In this document: one piece after another, positions 22,701 through 31,244 of the stretch
Layout of the letters: every line of letters starts with the position of its first letter
How positions within the stretch are numbered: the first letter of the stretch is position 1
Source of the DNA: Clostridiales bacterium
Lineage (GTDB): Bacteria > Bacillota > Clostridia > Oscillospirales > CAG-272
NCBI GenBank assembly: GCA_024693345.1
Contig: JAILLB010000047.1
Coordinates: 1 to 43,775 of the forward strand
DNA length: 43,775 nucleotides
Direction of reading: 5' to 3'
Program-made: the position numbers and the translations under genes
The notes under the pieces: generated by a model
Databases searched by the model: none
What the model saw: only the letters and a program-made list of their open reading frames with translations
What the model was told of the DNA's origin: nothing

Positions 22701-22804
22701 TGAGCTACGTACAGACAATCAATGAAGAAATGGCCAGAAAGAGACAGGAATTGTCACGCAGACAGTTCTATGTTCCGGACAAATCTTCTAAAGAAGAAGA
22801 CTGA
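19799..22804 (+). CDS. Giant extracellular sugar-binding protein with duplicated N-terminal module
   Basis: A 1,001-residue exported protein. The signal peptide is MEKRISKRIIAFLLTFLLLL; LLSC is a marginal lipobox and AFAAEA an alternative type I site. Residues ~90-450 contain two related beta-rich modules, each with the motif RxLxIxGEVPFxEaxNLxF (near 145 and 355) followed by a beta strand FYFEEGENT or FYFEKGTHT; they look like carbohydrate-binding modules. A helical linker (~450-530) leads to a family 1 solute-binding domain (~545-950) with GIPMTQSFNAMFYRKDVLAELG and PSSWDELVEIL. It should capture a glycan outside the membrane and feed the permeases downstream. The usual binding protein is ~450 residues, so the N-terminal half is an addition. 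Ribosome site GGGAGGA. Confidence 0.88.
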   Translation: MEKRISKRIIAFLLTFLLLLSCGIAAFAAEADDKDDSSAAKITSEDIEVLSDIKWQDYLEKHADKNFYSGEDLEYSAIENVEYDNGSQNDEVTYKFEVKTVDGVVCVQTPETGTVKWTINVPEAGLYKLTIKYYPTEAKETSIERTLRINGEVPFNEVRNLLFTKLWKDAYEYDQNGNIIIETDQNHNQKKADKYQAPAWVEKTLTDPTGYYNGDFYFYFEEGENTISLQSQKEPMAVSSITLGKYEKKITYAEYLAYWTAKGAQDAPSGSAIDFEAEYPSLTSDSTLYAINDKTSSITRSQHATYTMLNAIGSTNWQNMGQWIEWEFEVENSGFYTINPRYLQNAVAGMFVSRRLYIDGEVPFEEANNLEFNYSTKWGLGPLNDGKTNFKFYFEKGTHTIRLEVDLGHFGEVYTAIRNNMAEVNKIYLKILQITGTDPDPYMDYQFYKRIPADIVKMKELSDELYELADEFERVSGVASSNSATLKNVARVLEKMQSNSETQIAKNFSALKNYIGALGTMLNDMLKQSLKVDYILIQPEGDKLPKANGTFFDELWFEIQGFVSSFVYDGYSFASGKTGEEIVKIDVWTTVSREYTQLIRDLIDSSFSEAYPNISANLKLVTMGTVLPATLAGVGPDVMMNEPQTTVIDYAVRGAVLDLSGYEGYDELITRFTPAAMVPLTVALGTPQGELACFGIPMTQSFNAMFYRKDVLAELGLNVPSSWDELVEILPKLQSQNYTVGMSTKAACTNLLYTFIYQHGGQLFINNGEGVSFDDKTTLEAFTHMCSLYTDYSFPISYDAANRFRTGEYPIIIADYITFYNQFTIYATELKGLWGFTNIPGYNNPDGTINNSTLSSVTAMVLMSQTLERGTDEAGFKFMEWWMRSEVQSAYANQLIALLGPAGKYATANIDAFNAMSWTSSELKSLNLITKHLVSNNEMPGSYIISRYVTFAFMQVYNYRSVAALELMSYVQTINEEMARKRQELSRRQFYVPDKSSKEED

Positions 22805-22824
22805 GAAGGGAGGAGATCACGGTT

Positions 22825-23790
22825 ATGTCTGAAAACACAACCACGGTAAACACGGAAGTAAAACGTAAACCGGTTGCGAGAAAAGATATGTCCAAACTTC
22901 AGTGGACATTGAAGGAAATGAAGAAAAACTACATTGCCTACATAATGTGTCTTCCTTACTTCCTCATATTCTTTACATTCACGGTCGGACCTGTTGTACT
23001 TTCAATTTACTACAGCTTTACCGTATTCAACCTGATTGAAGAGCCGATCTTCACCGGGTTTGATAACTACACGAGACTTATATTTGATGACGATATCTTC
23101 CTTCTGGCTATAAAGAACACACTCGTGTTCGCAGTCATTACGGGACCTGTCTCATATATACTTTCTCTGTTTACGGCGTGGTTCATCAACGAACTTCCGC
23201 CTAAGATAAGAGCGGTCGTAACCCTCATATTCTACGCACCATCCATTTCGGGCGGTATCTACATGATCTGGCTCGTTCTCTTCGACGGTGACTCAATGGG
23301 TTATGCAAACTACCTGCTCTTGCGTTACGGTGTCATAACGACGCCAATTCAGTTCCTGCAGAACGCAACGTACGTAATGCCAATTTGTATTGTCGTCGCC
23401 TTGTGGACTTCACTCGGTGTAGCATTCCTCTCATTCATCGGAGGTCTTCAGACGGTAGACAAGGCACAGTATGAAGCGGGCGCAGTGGACGGTATCAAAA
23501 ACCGTTGGCAGGAACTCTGGTACGTCACTCTGCCAAACATGAAGCCGCAGCTTCTGTTCGGTGCCGTAATGTCAATCACACAGTCATTCGGTTTCGGTGC
23601 CATCGTTACGGCGCTGGCCGGATTCCCGAGCGTAGACTACTGTGCATGGACAATCGTCCATCACCTGGAGGACTACGGAGGCCAGAGATTTGAAGTAGGT
23701 TATGCTTCTGCTATTGCCACGATCCTGTTTGCAATCATGATCGGCAGTAACACGGCTGTTAAGAAACTACTCTCGAAAGTGGGGCAGTAA
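22825..23790 (+). CDS. Carbohydrate ABC transporter permease (CUT1, MalF/UgpA-like)
   Basis: A 321-residue inner-membrane permease with six predicted helices, the first at ~40-62 (YFLIFFTFTVGPVVLSIYYSF). The EAA loop that docks the ATPase reads EAGAVDGIKNRWQELWYVTLP (in part), close to the EAAxxDGA...P consensus. It pairs with the next gene two bases downstream as a heterodimeric channel for sugar uptake. GGGAGGAG precedes ATG 22825. No ATP-binding gene lies in the locus, as is common for CUT1 systems that share an MsmX/MsmK-type ATPase. Confidence 0.93.
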   Translation: MSENTTTVNTEVKRKPVARKDMSKLQWTLKEMKKNYIAYIMCLPYFLIFFTFTVGPVVLSIYYSFTVFNLIEEPIFTGFDNYTRLIFDDDIFLLAIKNTLVFAVITGPVSYILSLFTAWFINELPPKIRAVVTLIFYAPSISGGIYMIWLVLFDGDSMGYANYLLLRYGVITTPIQFLQNATYVMPICIVVALWTSLGVAFLSFIGGLQTVDKAQYEAGAVDGIKNRWQELWYVTLPNMKPQLLFGAVMSITQSFGFGAIVTALAGFPSVDYCAWTIVHHLEDYGGQRFEVGYASAIATILFAIMIGSNTAVKKLLSKVGQ

Positions 23791-23792
23791 TT

Positions 23793-24677
23793 ATGGCTAA
23801 GAAGTATACGAAACTAAGAACAAGGGGACATCGAGTCGTCCTGAGCCGTTCGGCAGGAGGCGATGCCGGAATTACAATCTTCCTCGTAATATTCGGTTTA
23901 TTCATGTTCATCCCTATGTACTACGCTATAGTACAGTCACTCAAACCTATGGATGAGTTGTTCAACTATCCGCCTAGATTCTATGTTGTCAAACCGACAC
24001 TCCAGAACTTCTCGGACATGTTCAAGGCAATGTCAAACTCATGGGTTCCGTTCTCAAGATACATATTCAACACACTTGTTTACTCAGTCGGAGGAACATT
24101 CGGTAACCTTGTATGCGGCTCACTTGCAGCATACGCAATTGCAAAACTGAAATTCCCCGGCAGAAAAATTCTTGCTCAACTCGTTCAGATGGCCTTGATG
24201 TTCCACCCGACAGTTGCTACAGTCGTTAACTACATGACGATGAGTAGGCTCGGTATTGTTGATACACCTTGGGCAATCATCATCCCGGCATGGGGCGCTA
24301 CACTCGGTATGTTCCTTATGCAGACATTTATGAACTCAAGTATCGCTGATACGGTCCTCGAATCGGCAAGACTTGACGGTTCATCAGAGTTCAGAACTTA
24401 CTGGACAATAGCGATGCCGATGGTTAAACCAGCTTCGCTGACACTTATAGTTTACACATTTAAAGACCTGTGGGCGATGGGTGCTTCCACTTACATCATG
24501 AGTGAACAGTACAAGACATTCAACTATGCAATTCAGCAGATCGTATCCGGAGGCGTTGCGCGTGCCGGTGTCGGTATGGCTGCATCAGTAGTAATGATGA
24601 TAGTACCTATTGCAGTGTTCATATTCAGCCAGAGCCGAGTCGTTGAAACAATGTCGACATCAGGTATGAAAGACTAA
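23793..24677 (+). CDS. Carbohydrate ABC transporter permease (CUT1, MalG/UgpE-like)
   Basis: A 294-residue permease with six predicted helices and the second-subunit EAA loop ESARLDGSSEFRTYWTIAMP. The N-terminus is basic, then a helix around 27-48 (TIFLVIFGLFMFIPMYYAIV). It is the partner of the permease two bases upstream. The stop region overlaps the ribosome site of the NHL-repeat gene, keeping the operon tight. Confidence 0.93.
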   Translation: MAKKYTKLRTRGHRVVLSRSAGGDAGITIFLVIFGLFMFIPMYYAIVQSLKPMDELFNYPPRFYVVKPTLQNFSDMFKAMSNSWVPFSRYIFNTLVYSVGGTFGNLVCGSLAAYAIAKLKFPGRKILAQLVQMALMFHPTVATVVNYMTMSRLGIVDTPWAIIIPAWGATLGMFLMQTFMNSSIADTVLESARLDGSSEFRTYWTIAMPMVKPASLTLIVYTFKDLWAMGASTYIMSEQYKTFNYAIQQIVSGGVARAGVGMAASVVMMIVPIAVFIFSQSRVVETMSTSGMKD

Positions 24678-24700
24678 TGGAAAGGAGAGTATATATAATA

Positions 24701-26839
24701 ATGAAGAAAAGAAAAACTCTTTTAAAGATCGTTGTTCTGTCTTTATGTCTTATCATGCTCACCTGTACATTTGTCTCGGCAGCGTCAACCCCGTACTCAA
24801 CGTACACATATACGATGGACGGAGAGACAAGGGAATCACCTGCCGCATATGTTCCGGACAGAGCAATAACGAACTATGACATGAATATGGAAACGGCTTT
24901 AAAGAGTCCGAAAGACATATTCGTTGACCCGAAGAACTACATCTATATAGTTGATACGGGCAACAGCAGAGTTGTCGTCTGCAATGAGTCATGTACATAT
25001 CAGTTTGAGATATCAACCTTCAACAACGAAAACGGAGTTCCGGACAAACTGAACGGACCGGAAGGCGTTTTTGTAAACGAAGAAGAGATATTTGTATGTG
25101 ACACACTGAATGCCAGAATCGTCGTATTTGACATAGAAGGCAATTTCCAGAGAATCATATATGCTCCGAAAGCAGACATCATGGGCGATGATACATTGTT
25201 CAGACCTGTTTCCGTTGCAGTAGATGCTTCAGGAAGAATGTACGTCGTTTCAAAGTCAACATATTCAGGCGTATTCGCATTCAACGATGACGGTTCGTTC
25301 CAGGGATTCGTAGGAGTTCAGAAGACAAGCGTTCCGCTCGCGGTTCGTATCAGAAGATTCTTCTTCCCGGACACAACAACAATCACTTACATTTCAATAG
25401 AATTCAACAACCTTGCAATTGACTCAAACGGATTCGTATGGGTTACAACAAACGGTATTGAAGATGCGACACTCGAGTCTGCAATCAGAAGCAACGATAC
25501 AGACTATGCTCCTATCAAGCAGCTGAACCCGCAAGGAAACGACATAATGAAGAGAAACGGCTTCTTTATGCCGTGCGGCGAAGTAAACTACATGTCTGCA
25601 GCAGTTAAGAGCAGCACTAGAGTTCAGGGTCCTTCCTCAATCATCGACATTGCACTGGGACCGAACGGTGTATACTCGGTAGTGGACAGCAAGCGTTCAA
25701 GAATATACACATACGACTATAACGGTCAGTTGATTTATGCTTTCGGTGATACAGGTTCCCAGCTTGGCAACCTGAAAGACCCGACGGCAATCACATATTT
25801 CAATTCCGACATCTATGTGCTCGACGGAACTGCGAACAGCATCACCGTTTACAAGAGAACAGAGTACGGAGACGCAATCGATCAGGCTGAACAGTACCTC
25901 ATAAATCTTGACTATGATCAGGCAATTGAATCATGGAAAGAGATTCTCAAGAGAAACAACAACTTTGATGCGGCTTATGTCGGAATAGCAGACAGTATGT
26001 ATCTGTCTGAACGCTACGAAGATGCCATGAAATATTATCAGGCAGCAGGTTCAACTGAAGGCTACTCAAAGTGCTTCAAAGAACTCCGCCAGCAGTGGAT
26101 AGAGAAGTATCTGTTCCTGGCAGTCCTGATAGTGGCAGCCATAATAGTAGGACTTGTGTTCCTGTTCAGATATATCGGCAAAGTCAATAAAGCCGGTGTT
26201 GCTAAATCAGGAAAGCGCAAATTCAAAGAAGAAGTCTTCTTCGGTTTCTACATCATCATGCATCCGTTCGACGGATTCTGGGATCTGAAACATGAGGGAA
26301 GAGGTTCGGTAAGAGGCGGTATATTCATTGCCGCGCTGGCTACGCTGGCAGTCATATACAAGAATGTCGGTACTGCTTACGTATTCAATCCGAATTCAAG
26401 TTTGAACGGAATCTGGTCAGGTATAGCAACAGTCTGGGTACCACTCATGCTGTATGTTATAGCAAACTGGTGTATTACAACACTGTTTGACGGTGAAGGC
26501 ACATTTAAAGATATATTCATGGCAGCGTCCTATTCGCTTGTCCCGCTGATTATATTCCTCATCCCGACAACAATATTCTCAAACGTAGCTATACTCGATG
26601 AACAGGCCATCATCACATTGTTTGACACAATATCTTACATCTGGCTCGGAGGACTGTTGTTCTTCGGAACGATGACAGTTCACGGCTACTCAATGGGCAA
26701 GAACATTATTGTTACACTGGGAACTGTTCTCGGAATGGCATTCATCATGTTCCTTGTAGCATTGTTCACAAACCTTATCAGAAGAATGGTAAGTTTCATC
26801 ACGGATATCATAACAGAGATATCCTACAGAGCAGACTAA
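24701..26839 (+). CDS. NHL beta-propeller, TPR and Yip1-domain membrane protein
   Basis: A 712-residue protein of unusual make-up. A signal sequence (MKKRKTLLKIVVLSLCLIML) is followed by NHL-type propeller repeats (~60-390), e.g. SPKDIFVDPKNYIYIVDTGN and GPEGVFVNEEEIFVCDTLNA, each with the D-x-x-N-x-R pattern. TPR-like helices span ~395-465 (YDQAIESWKEILKRNNNFDAAY, in part). A transmembrane helix lies near 470-492, then a Yip1-like domain of about five helices (~510-705). The propeller and TPR should face outside and the Yip1 part sit in the membrane. It has no known function. ATG 24701 is set by AAAGGAGAG; the in-frame ATG at 24677 lies before that site. Its place between two permease pairs suggests a scaffold or sensor for the transporter. 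Confidence 0.85.
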   Translation: MKKRKTLLKIVVLSLCLIMLTCTFVSAASTPYSTYTYTMDGETRESPAAYVPDRAITNYDMNMETALKSPKDIFVDPKNYIYIVDTGNSRVVVCNESCTYQFEISTFNNENGVPDKLNGPEGVFVNEEEIFVCDTLNARIVVFDIEGNFQRIIYAPKADIMGDDTLFRPVSVAVDASGRMYVVSKSTYSGVFAFNDDGSFQGFVGVQKTSVPLAVRIRRFFFPDTTTITYISIEFNNLAIDSNGFVWVTTNGIEDATLESAIRSNDTDYAPIKQLNPQGNDIMKRNGFFMPCGEVNYMSAAVKSSTRVQGPSSIIDIALGPNGVYSVVDSKRSRIYTYDYNGQLIYAFGDTGSQLGNLKDPTAITYFNSDIYVLDGTANSITVYKRTEYGDAIDQAEQYLINLDYDQAIESWKEILKRNNNFDAAYVGIADSMYLSERYEDAMKYYQAAGSTEGYSKCFKELRQQWIEKYLFLAVLIVAAIIVGLVFLFRYIGKVNKAGVAKSGKRKFKEEVFFGFYIIMHPFDGFWDLKHEGRGSVRGGIFIAALATLAVIYKNVGTAYVFNPNSSLNGIWSGIATVWVPLMLYVIANWCITTLFDGEGTFKDIFMAASYSLVPLIIFLIPTTIFSNVAILDEQAIITLFDTISYIWLGGLLFFGTMTVHGYSMGKNIIVTLGTVLGMAFIMFLVALFTNLIRRMVSFITDIITEISYRAD

Positions 26840-26851
26840 GGAGGGCAGAAA

Positions 26852-29800
26852 ATGAAAAAGTTAATTGCGGCATTTTTTGCCATCTTACTCATAGCACTGT
26901 GCATTGTTCCTTCACTGGCTGCTGACGATGAAGTCAAAATAGAGAACTACCCGACAACGGAGTACACAACGGCTTCAGCAAAAGTTGCCACGATGGAACT
27001 GATGTATTCAAGCGATGAATACGGATATGATCTGTATTTCGACAGAAAATCTGCAGAGTTTGCACTCTACAACAGAAAGACAAGCGAATACTTATTCTCA
27101 AACCCCTATGACATCGCTGTTAACAATTCAACAACACTGACTGCAAAACAGCAGGCGCTGCTCCTTTCACAGGTTATTCTGACATACACTGACCTCGAAT
27201 CAAAGACAACATTGATCATGAGCAGCTATGAATATGCAGCCGCATACGGAGATCAGATCAAGTTCAAGAACCTGACTGACGGCGTTCGTGTTGAATATGC
27301 AATCGGTACCGTTGAATCAAAGAGGCTCATCCCGATCTGGATAGAGAAGACACGTTTTGAAACAATGATTTATAACGTGCTCAAAGAAAACAGCAAGAGG
27401 ATGACAGAAGACGAATTGTTTGTATTCAATCACCTGTATGACACATACTACAAGCTGATTGACCAGACAAACCCACAGAATGAATCATCTGTGTCATCAT
27501 GGAGAAACAGTTATCCGTGTCTTGCCAATGACGAGAACATGATAATCTACGTTTTCCAGCAGTCAAGCAACAACAGAGCTCTCAAGAATGTTGAGTCCCT
27601 CATAAGAAAGTATTGTCCTTCTTACAGCTATGACGAACTGGAATACGACCATGAACTCACAGGTTATGAAGGCGATGAAAAGGAACCCGCTCTGTTCAGA
27701 CTTGCAATTGAGTATACAATTGACAAGGACGGATTAAGCGCATCCATCCCTTCAAAGAGTATCAGATACAACGAAACAAACTACACACTTCAGAGTGTAA
27801 GACTTCTTCCTTTCGCAGGTTGTGCAGAGACAAAGACAAGCGGCACAAAGACTACAACCGGAGGATACATCTTCATTCCTGACGGCAGCGGCACTTTGCT
27901 TCAGTATTATCTGAGCGACGGCTCAATCAACAAAGGTAACCAGGGTTCACTTGTTTACGGTGTTGACTACGCTTATCAGACAATTACAAATACGAACCCG
28001 AATGCAGAGTCATTCAGGCTTCCGGTATTCGGTCTGACCGAGTACTACAATACAACTGTTACAACTTCAAGAACAGGACGTCCTGACAAGGTTGACACAG
28101 TGTCAAAGCAGAGAGGATTCCTCGGAATCATAACCGAAGGTGAATCGTTTGCAAATGTCATTGCCTACATGAACAACGTCGTAGGCGACGGCGGTGACTG
28201 TGATTACAACACGGTAAGTACAAGCTTCTCAACAGTTCAGACGGATACGGTTACACTCGGTAACTCCCTTGCAAGTGATTCGGCACTTACAACCACGGTA
28301 GATACCAAGTACCTCGGAAACTACACTGTGAAGTACATAATGCTTTCAGACTCCGAGGATTGTGAATATGAAGCAAGTTATGTGGGCATGGCAAAAGCTT
28401 ACAGAGAATATCTGATAACCACGTACAATTTGAAAAACGTAACAGACAACAGTTCACTTCCGCTGTATATCCAGAGTTTCGGCTCTGCGATGTTCGATGA
28501 CAAATTCCTTACGCTCCCGATCAGAGTCGAAAAGGCAATGACGACGTTTGATGATGTCATCACAATGAGCAAGACACTGAAAGAAAGCGGAATCAGCAAT
28601 CTGAATTTCATCCTTACTTCATTTGACAACGGATCTGAAATACTTGAAAACTATCCGACATATGTCAGTTGGAGAGGAAAAGTAGGAGGAGCCAACGGAT
28701 TTAAGAAATTGCTCCAGTACGCAAATGAAAACGGAGTATCGATTTATCCGAACTTCGATTTTGCAAATGCTTACAGATCTGCTGCATTTACAGGATTCTC
28801 ATGGGATAAGTACTGTGCGAAATCCATGAGCGGATTGTTCATCACAAAACGTGATTACGATGCGGTAATGCAGTTCATGAACTCCATGGGAAGAGGAAAT
28901 ATTATTTCCACTGCATCCTATGCGGAGATCTACAGCAAATTCAACAGGGATTATTCAAAATACAATGTAGGCTCAATTGCATCCCTTTCACTGGGAACTG
29001 ACCTCAACTCGGACTTTGACGATGACGATCCTCTTACACGCCAGGATTCAGAGGAATACACGAAAGACTTCCTGAAACAGCTGGCAAGCGACAACAGCAA
29101 TGTTCTCGTATCCGGAGGAAACTCATATGTACTGCCTTACGTTACTGATGTTGTTGACGTTTCAATAGACAACAGCGGATTCACAATTTCTTCGGCAGCA
29201 GTTCCTTTTACCGGAATGGTATTCCACGGTCTGTTCAACTATGCTGGTTCAGCCCTCAACATGGAAGGCGACGTAATGTACTACATGCTCAAGTCTCTTG
29301 AAAGCGGAGCATCACTGTACTTCATTCTTTCAATGAACAACACTGAGAAGATGAAAGACGAAAAAGATCTTTCCAATTACTACTCAGTCAGCTTCGAAAC
29401 ATGGAAGGATGACGTAGTAAAGTATTACAAGATGCTCAACGATGCAATCGGAGATTTGCAGAATGCTCAGATAACCGGCCACGAATTCTTAGAGGCTTAC
29501 AGAGCCAATGAGAGTGAAGGTGCGGCACTTCTGAAACTCAATTCGTATTATTCTGATCTGGTTGCTTCAACCAAAAAGGTATTCTTTGACGCGATGGAAT
29601 ATACAGACAAACTCATTGCTGACTCAAAGAATACGACTGAAGCTGTTATTGCAGAGACAAATGCACAGGCTGACTATAACAGTGCAGTATCTTTCAGCAA
29701 TTTGTCCAAATCGATGACCGAAAGATATAAAGTTGGTCAGGTTGTTAAAGTCGTTTATACAGTCGAAGGAAACAAATCAAAGACATTCTACATTAACTTC

Positions 29801-30211
29801 AACAGTTTCGATGTAATCATTGAAGTTGACGGCAAGGTTTACAAACTGGCAGGTCTCTCCTTTACTGAAGAGAAAGATCTCAAAGCTTCAAGTGTAACGG
29901 TTCAGAATCCTGAAATAACAGTTGCATACACCGGAACCACTTCAACAATGAAGAAGTTCAATTCAACGTACGAAAGTCTGCTTGTTGCGATTGAAAAGGG
30001 AAATACAACCCAGATCAAGAACTACAAAGAGTCACTTGAGACACTCAAATCGAAGATGACAGAATCCTCAAACGTTTTATGTGTGACCGCTTCAAATGGT
30101 TCCAAGTATTACATCAACGTTTCAAAGAACAATGTAATAGTGGAAATCGGTGAAGATTCGTACATAAGCCTTGCTGGTGAAAGTTACTTTGAATTACTGA
30201 CATTACAATGA
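26852..30211 (+). CDS. DUF5696-type large exported protein
   Basis: A 1,119-residue secreted protein with signal peptide MKKLIAAFFAILLIALCIVP and AxA site SLAADD. Residues ~30-520 are beta-rich, including a GGYIFIPDGSGTLLQYY segment. Residues ~535-900 look like a TIM-barrel-type domain (LPLYIQSFGSAMFDDKFL; GISNLNFILTSFDNG; NGVSIYPNFDFANAY) and include acidic residues at strand ends that could be catalytic. A C-terminal region follows. This architecture is what I recall as DUF5696, found beside CUT1 transporters and YIP1 proteins in Paenibacillus and clostridia; glycosidase-like activity is suspected but unproven. Ribosome site AAGGAGGG. It is the likely surface partner of the giant binding protein. 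Confidence 0.75.
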   Translation: MKKLIAAFFAILLIALCIVPSLAADDEVKIENYPTTEYTTASAKVATMELMYSSDEYGYDLYFDRKSAEFALYNRKTSEYLFSNPYDIAVNNSTTLTAKQQALLLSQVILTYTDLESKTTLIMSSYEYAAAYGDQIKFKNLTDGVRVEYAIGTVESKRLIPIWIEKTRFETMIYNVLKENSKRMTEDELFVFNHLYDTYYKLIDQTNPQNESSVSSWRNSYPCLANDENMIIYVFQQSSNNRALKNVESLIRKYCPSYSYDELEYDHELTGYEGDEKEPALFRLAIEYTIDKDGLSASIPSKSIRYNETNYTLQSVRLLPFAGCAETKTSGTKTTTGGYIFIPDGSGTLLQYYLSDGSINKGNQGSLVYGVDYAYQTITNTNPNAESFRLPVFGLTEYYNTTVTTSRTGRPDKVDTVSKQRGFLGIITEGESFANVIAYMNNVVGDGGDCDYNTVSTSFSTVQTDTVTLGNSLASDSALTTTVDTKYLGNYTVKYIMLSDSEDCEYEASYVGMAKAYREYLITTYNLKNVTDNSSLPLYIQSFGSAMFDDKFLTLPIRVEKAMTTFDDVITMSKTLKESGISNLNFILTSFDNGSEILENYPTYVSWRGKVGGANGFKKLLQYANENGVSIYPNFDFANAYRSAAFTGFSWDKYCAKSMSGLFITKRDYDAVMQFMNSMGRGNIISTASYAEIYSKFNRDYSKYNVGSIASLSLGTDLNSDFDDDDPLTRQDSEEYTKDFLKQLASDNSNVLVSGGNSYVLPYVTDVVDVSIDNSGFTISSAAVPFTGMVFHGLFNYAGSALNMEGDVMYYMLKSLESGASLYFILSMNNTEKMKDEKDLSNYYSVSFETWKDDVVKYYKMLNDAIGDLQNAQITGHEFLEAYRANESEGAALLKLNSYYSDLVASTKKVFFDAMEYTDKLIADSKNTTEAVIAETNAQADYNSAVSFSNLSKSMTERYKVGQVVKVVYTVEGNKSKTFYINFNSFDVIIEVDGKVYKLAGLSFTEEKDLKASSVTVQNPEITVAYTGTTSTMKKFNSTYESLLVAIEKGNTTQIKNYKESLETLKSKMTESSNVLCVTASNGSKYYINVSKNNVIVEIGEDSYISLAGESYFELLTLQ

Positions 30212-30225
30212 TAGGAGGATATGAA

Positions 30226-31227
30226 ATGGATAGCACAAAAGCAAATGATGCGCCCGTTGTAAAAAAGCGCAAAAAAGCTTCGTTAACTGCCAAAAAAGCC
30301 CGTGTGGGTTGGATTTTCGTCCTCCCGTTCATTGTAGGACTGATAATTCTGTACCTCGGAGTTATTCTGGAGTCAATTGAGTACAGTTTCGCAACTTATG
30401 CAACGATCCCTGCAGTCAAGGGCGGAGGATACTCACTGACTTGGGTCGGACTTGAAAACTATGCAACAATATTGCCTAAGACAGTCGACACTGAAACAGG
30501 TGAAACATTCATAGAAATGATGTTTACAGGATTCGGTTCTCAGATAGTTGAAGTTGTTGCAATCATCTTGTTGTCATTATTCCTTGCGGTAATCCTCAAT
30601 CAGAAGATGATCGGACGTGCCGCATTCAGAGCTATATTCTTCCTGCCGGTTGTTGTAGGAGCAGGTATTATAGCCCAGATTGACTTTTCAAACGCACTGC
30701 TTGAAAGCATGAGCTCAACAGAGGCTATTTCAACCGGTGCGGTGCAGACTTCGGCGATGTCGGCGATGGTAGATGCGATGGACATCAGTATGATGTTCCA
30801 GGGCCTTGGATTCGGTACAGAACTTGTCGAGGTCGTAACAGAACTAGTCGGAAACATTTACGATATCGTAAACAGAGCAGGTGTTCAGATGCTGATATTC
30901 CTCGCGGGACTTCAGTCAATCTCACCGTCCATTTACGAATCATGTCAGATGGAAGGTGCTACAGCCTGGGAAATGTTCTGGAAGATTACATTGCCCATGA
31001 TCAGCCCTATGATCCTCGCAAATGCAGTTTACACGGTTATCGACTCATTCACTGCTGAAAGCAACAGCGTAATGACGTACATCCTTGGCCTCGGCAGTTC
31101 GGTATCTCCGAGCGGCACACAGGCTGCAGCTGCATGGTCTTACTTCATTGTCGTAATAGTAATGCTCATCCTTGCATATCTAGTGCTCGGAAAAGTAATC
31201 TACTATGACAGAAGAAATGATAGCTGA
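30226..31227 (+). CDS. Carbohydrate ABC transporter permease, first subunit of second pair
   Basis: A 333-residue permease. ATG 30226 is set by AGGAGG six to eight bases upstream; an in-frame Met at 30208 overlaps the previous stop but precedes that site. Helices begin at ~28 (VGWIFVLPFIVGLIILYLGV). An extra ~80-residue stretch between helices (SMSSTEAISTGAVQTSAMSA...) is unusual and probably extracellular. The EAA loop is degenerate: ESCQMEGATAWEMFWKITLP. It forms the second permease pair with the next gene, while only one binding protein is present in the locus. Confidence 0.9.
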   Translation: MDSTKANDAPVVKKRKKASLTAKKARVGWIFVLPFIVGLIILYLGVILESIEYSFATYATIPAVKGGGYSLTWVGLENYATILPKTVDTETGETFIEMMFTGFGSQIVEVVAIILLSLFLAVILNQKMIGRAAFRAIFFLPVVVGAGIIAQIDFSNALLESMSSTEAISTGAVQTSAMSAMVDAMDISMMFQGLGFGTELVEVVTELVGNIYDIVNRAGVQMLIFLAGLQSISPSIYESCQMEGATAWEMFWKITLPMISPMILANAVYTVIDSFTAESNSVMTYILGLGSSVSPSGTQAAAAWSYFIVVIVMLILAYLVLGKVIYYDRRNDS

Positions 31228-31244
31228 AAGGAGGAGAAGTAGTT

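Noticed and set aside
24677..24700. ATG 24677 as start of the NHL-Yip1 protein
   Set aside because: This ATG precedes the ribosome site AAAGGAGAG, which is correctly placed for ATG 24701 at the signal peptide.
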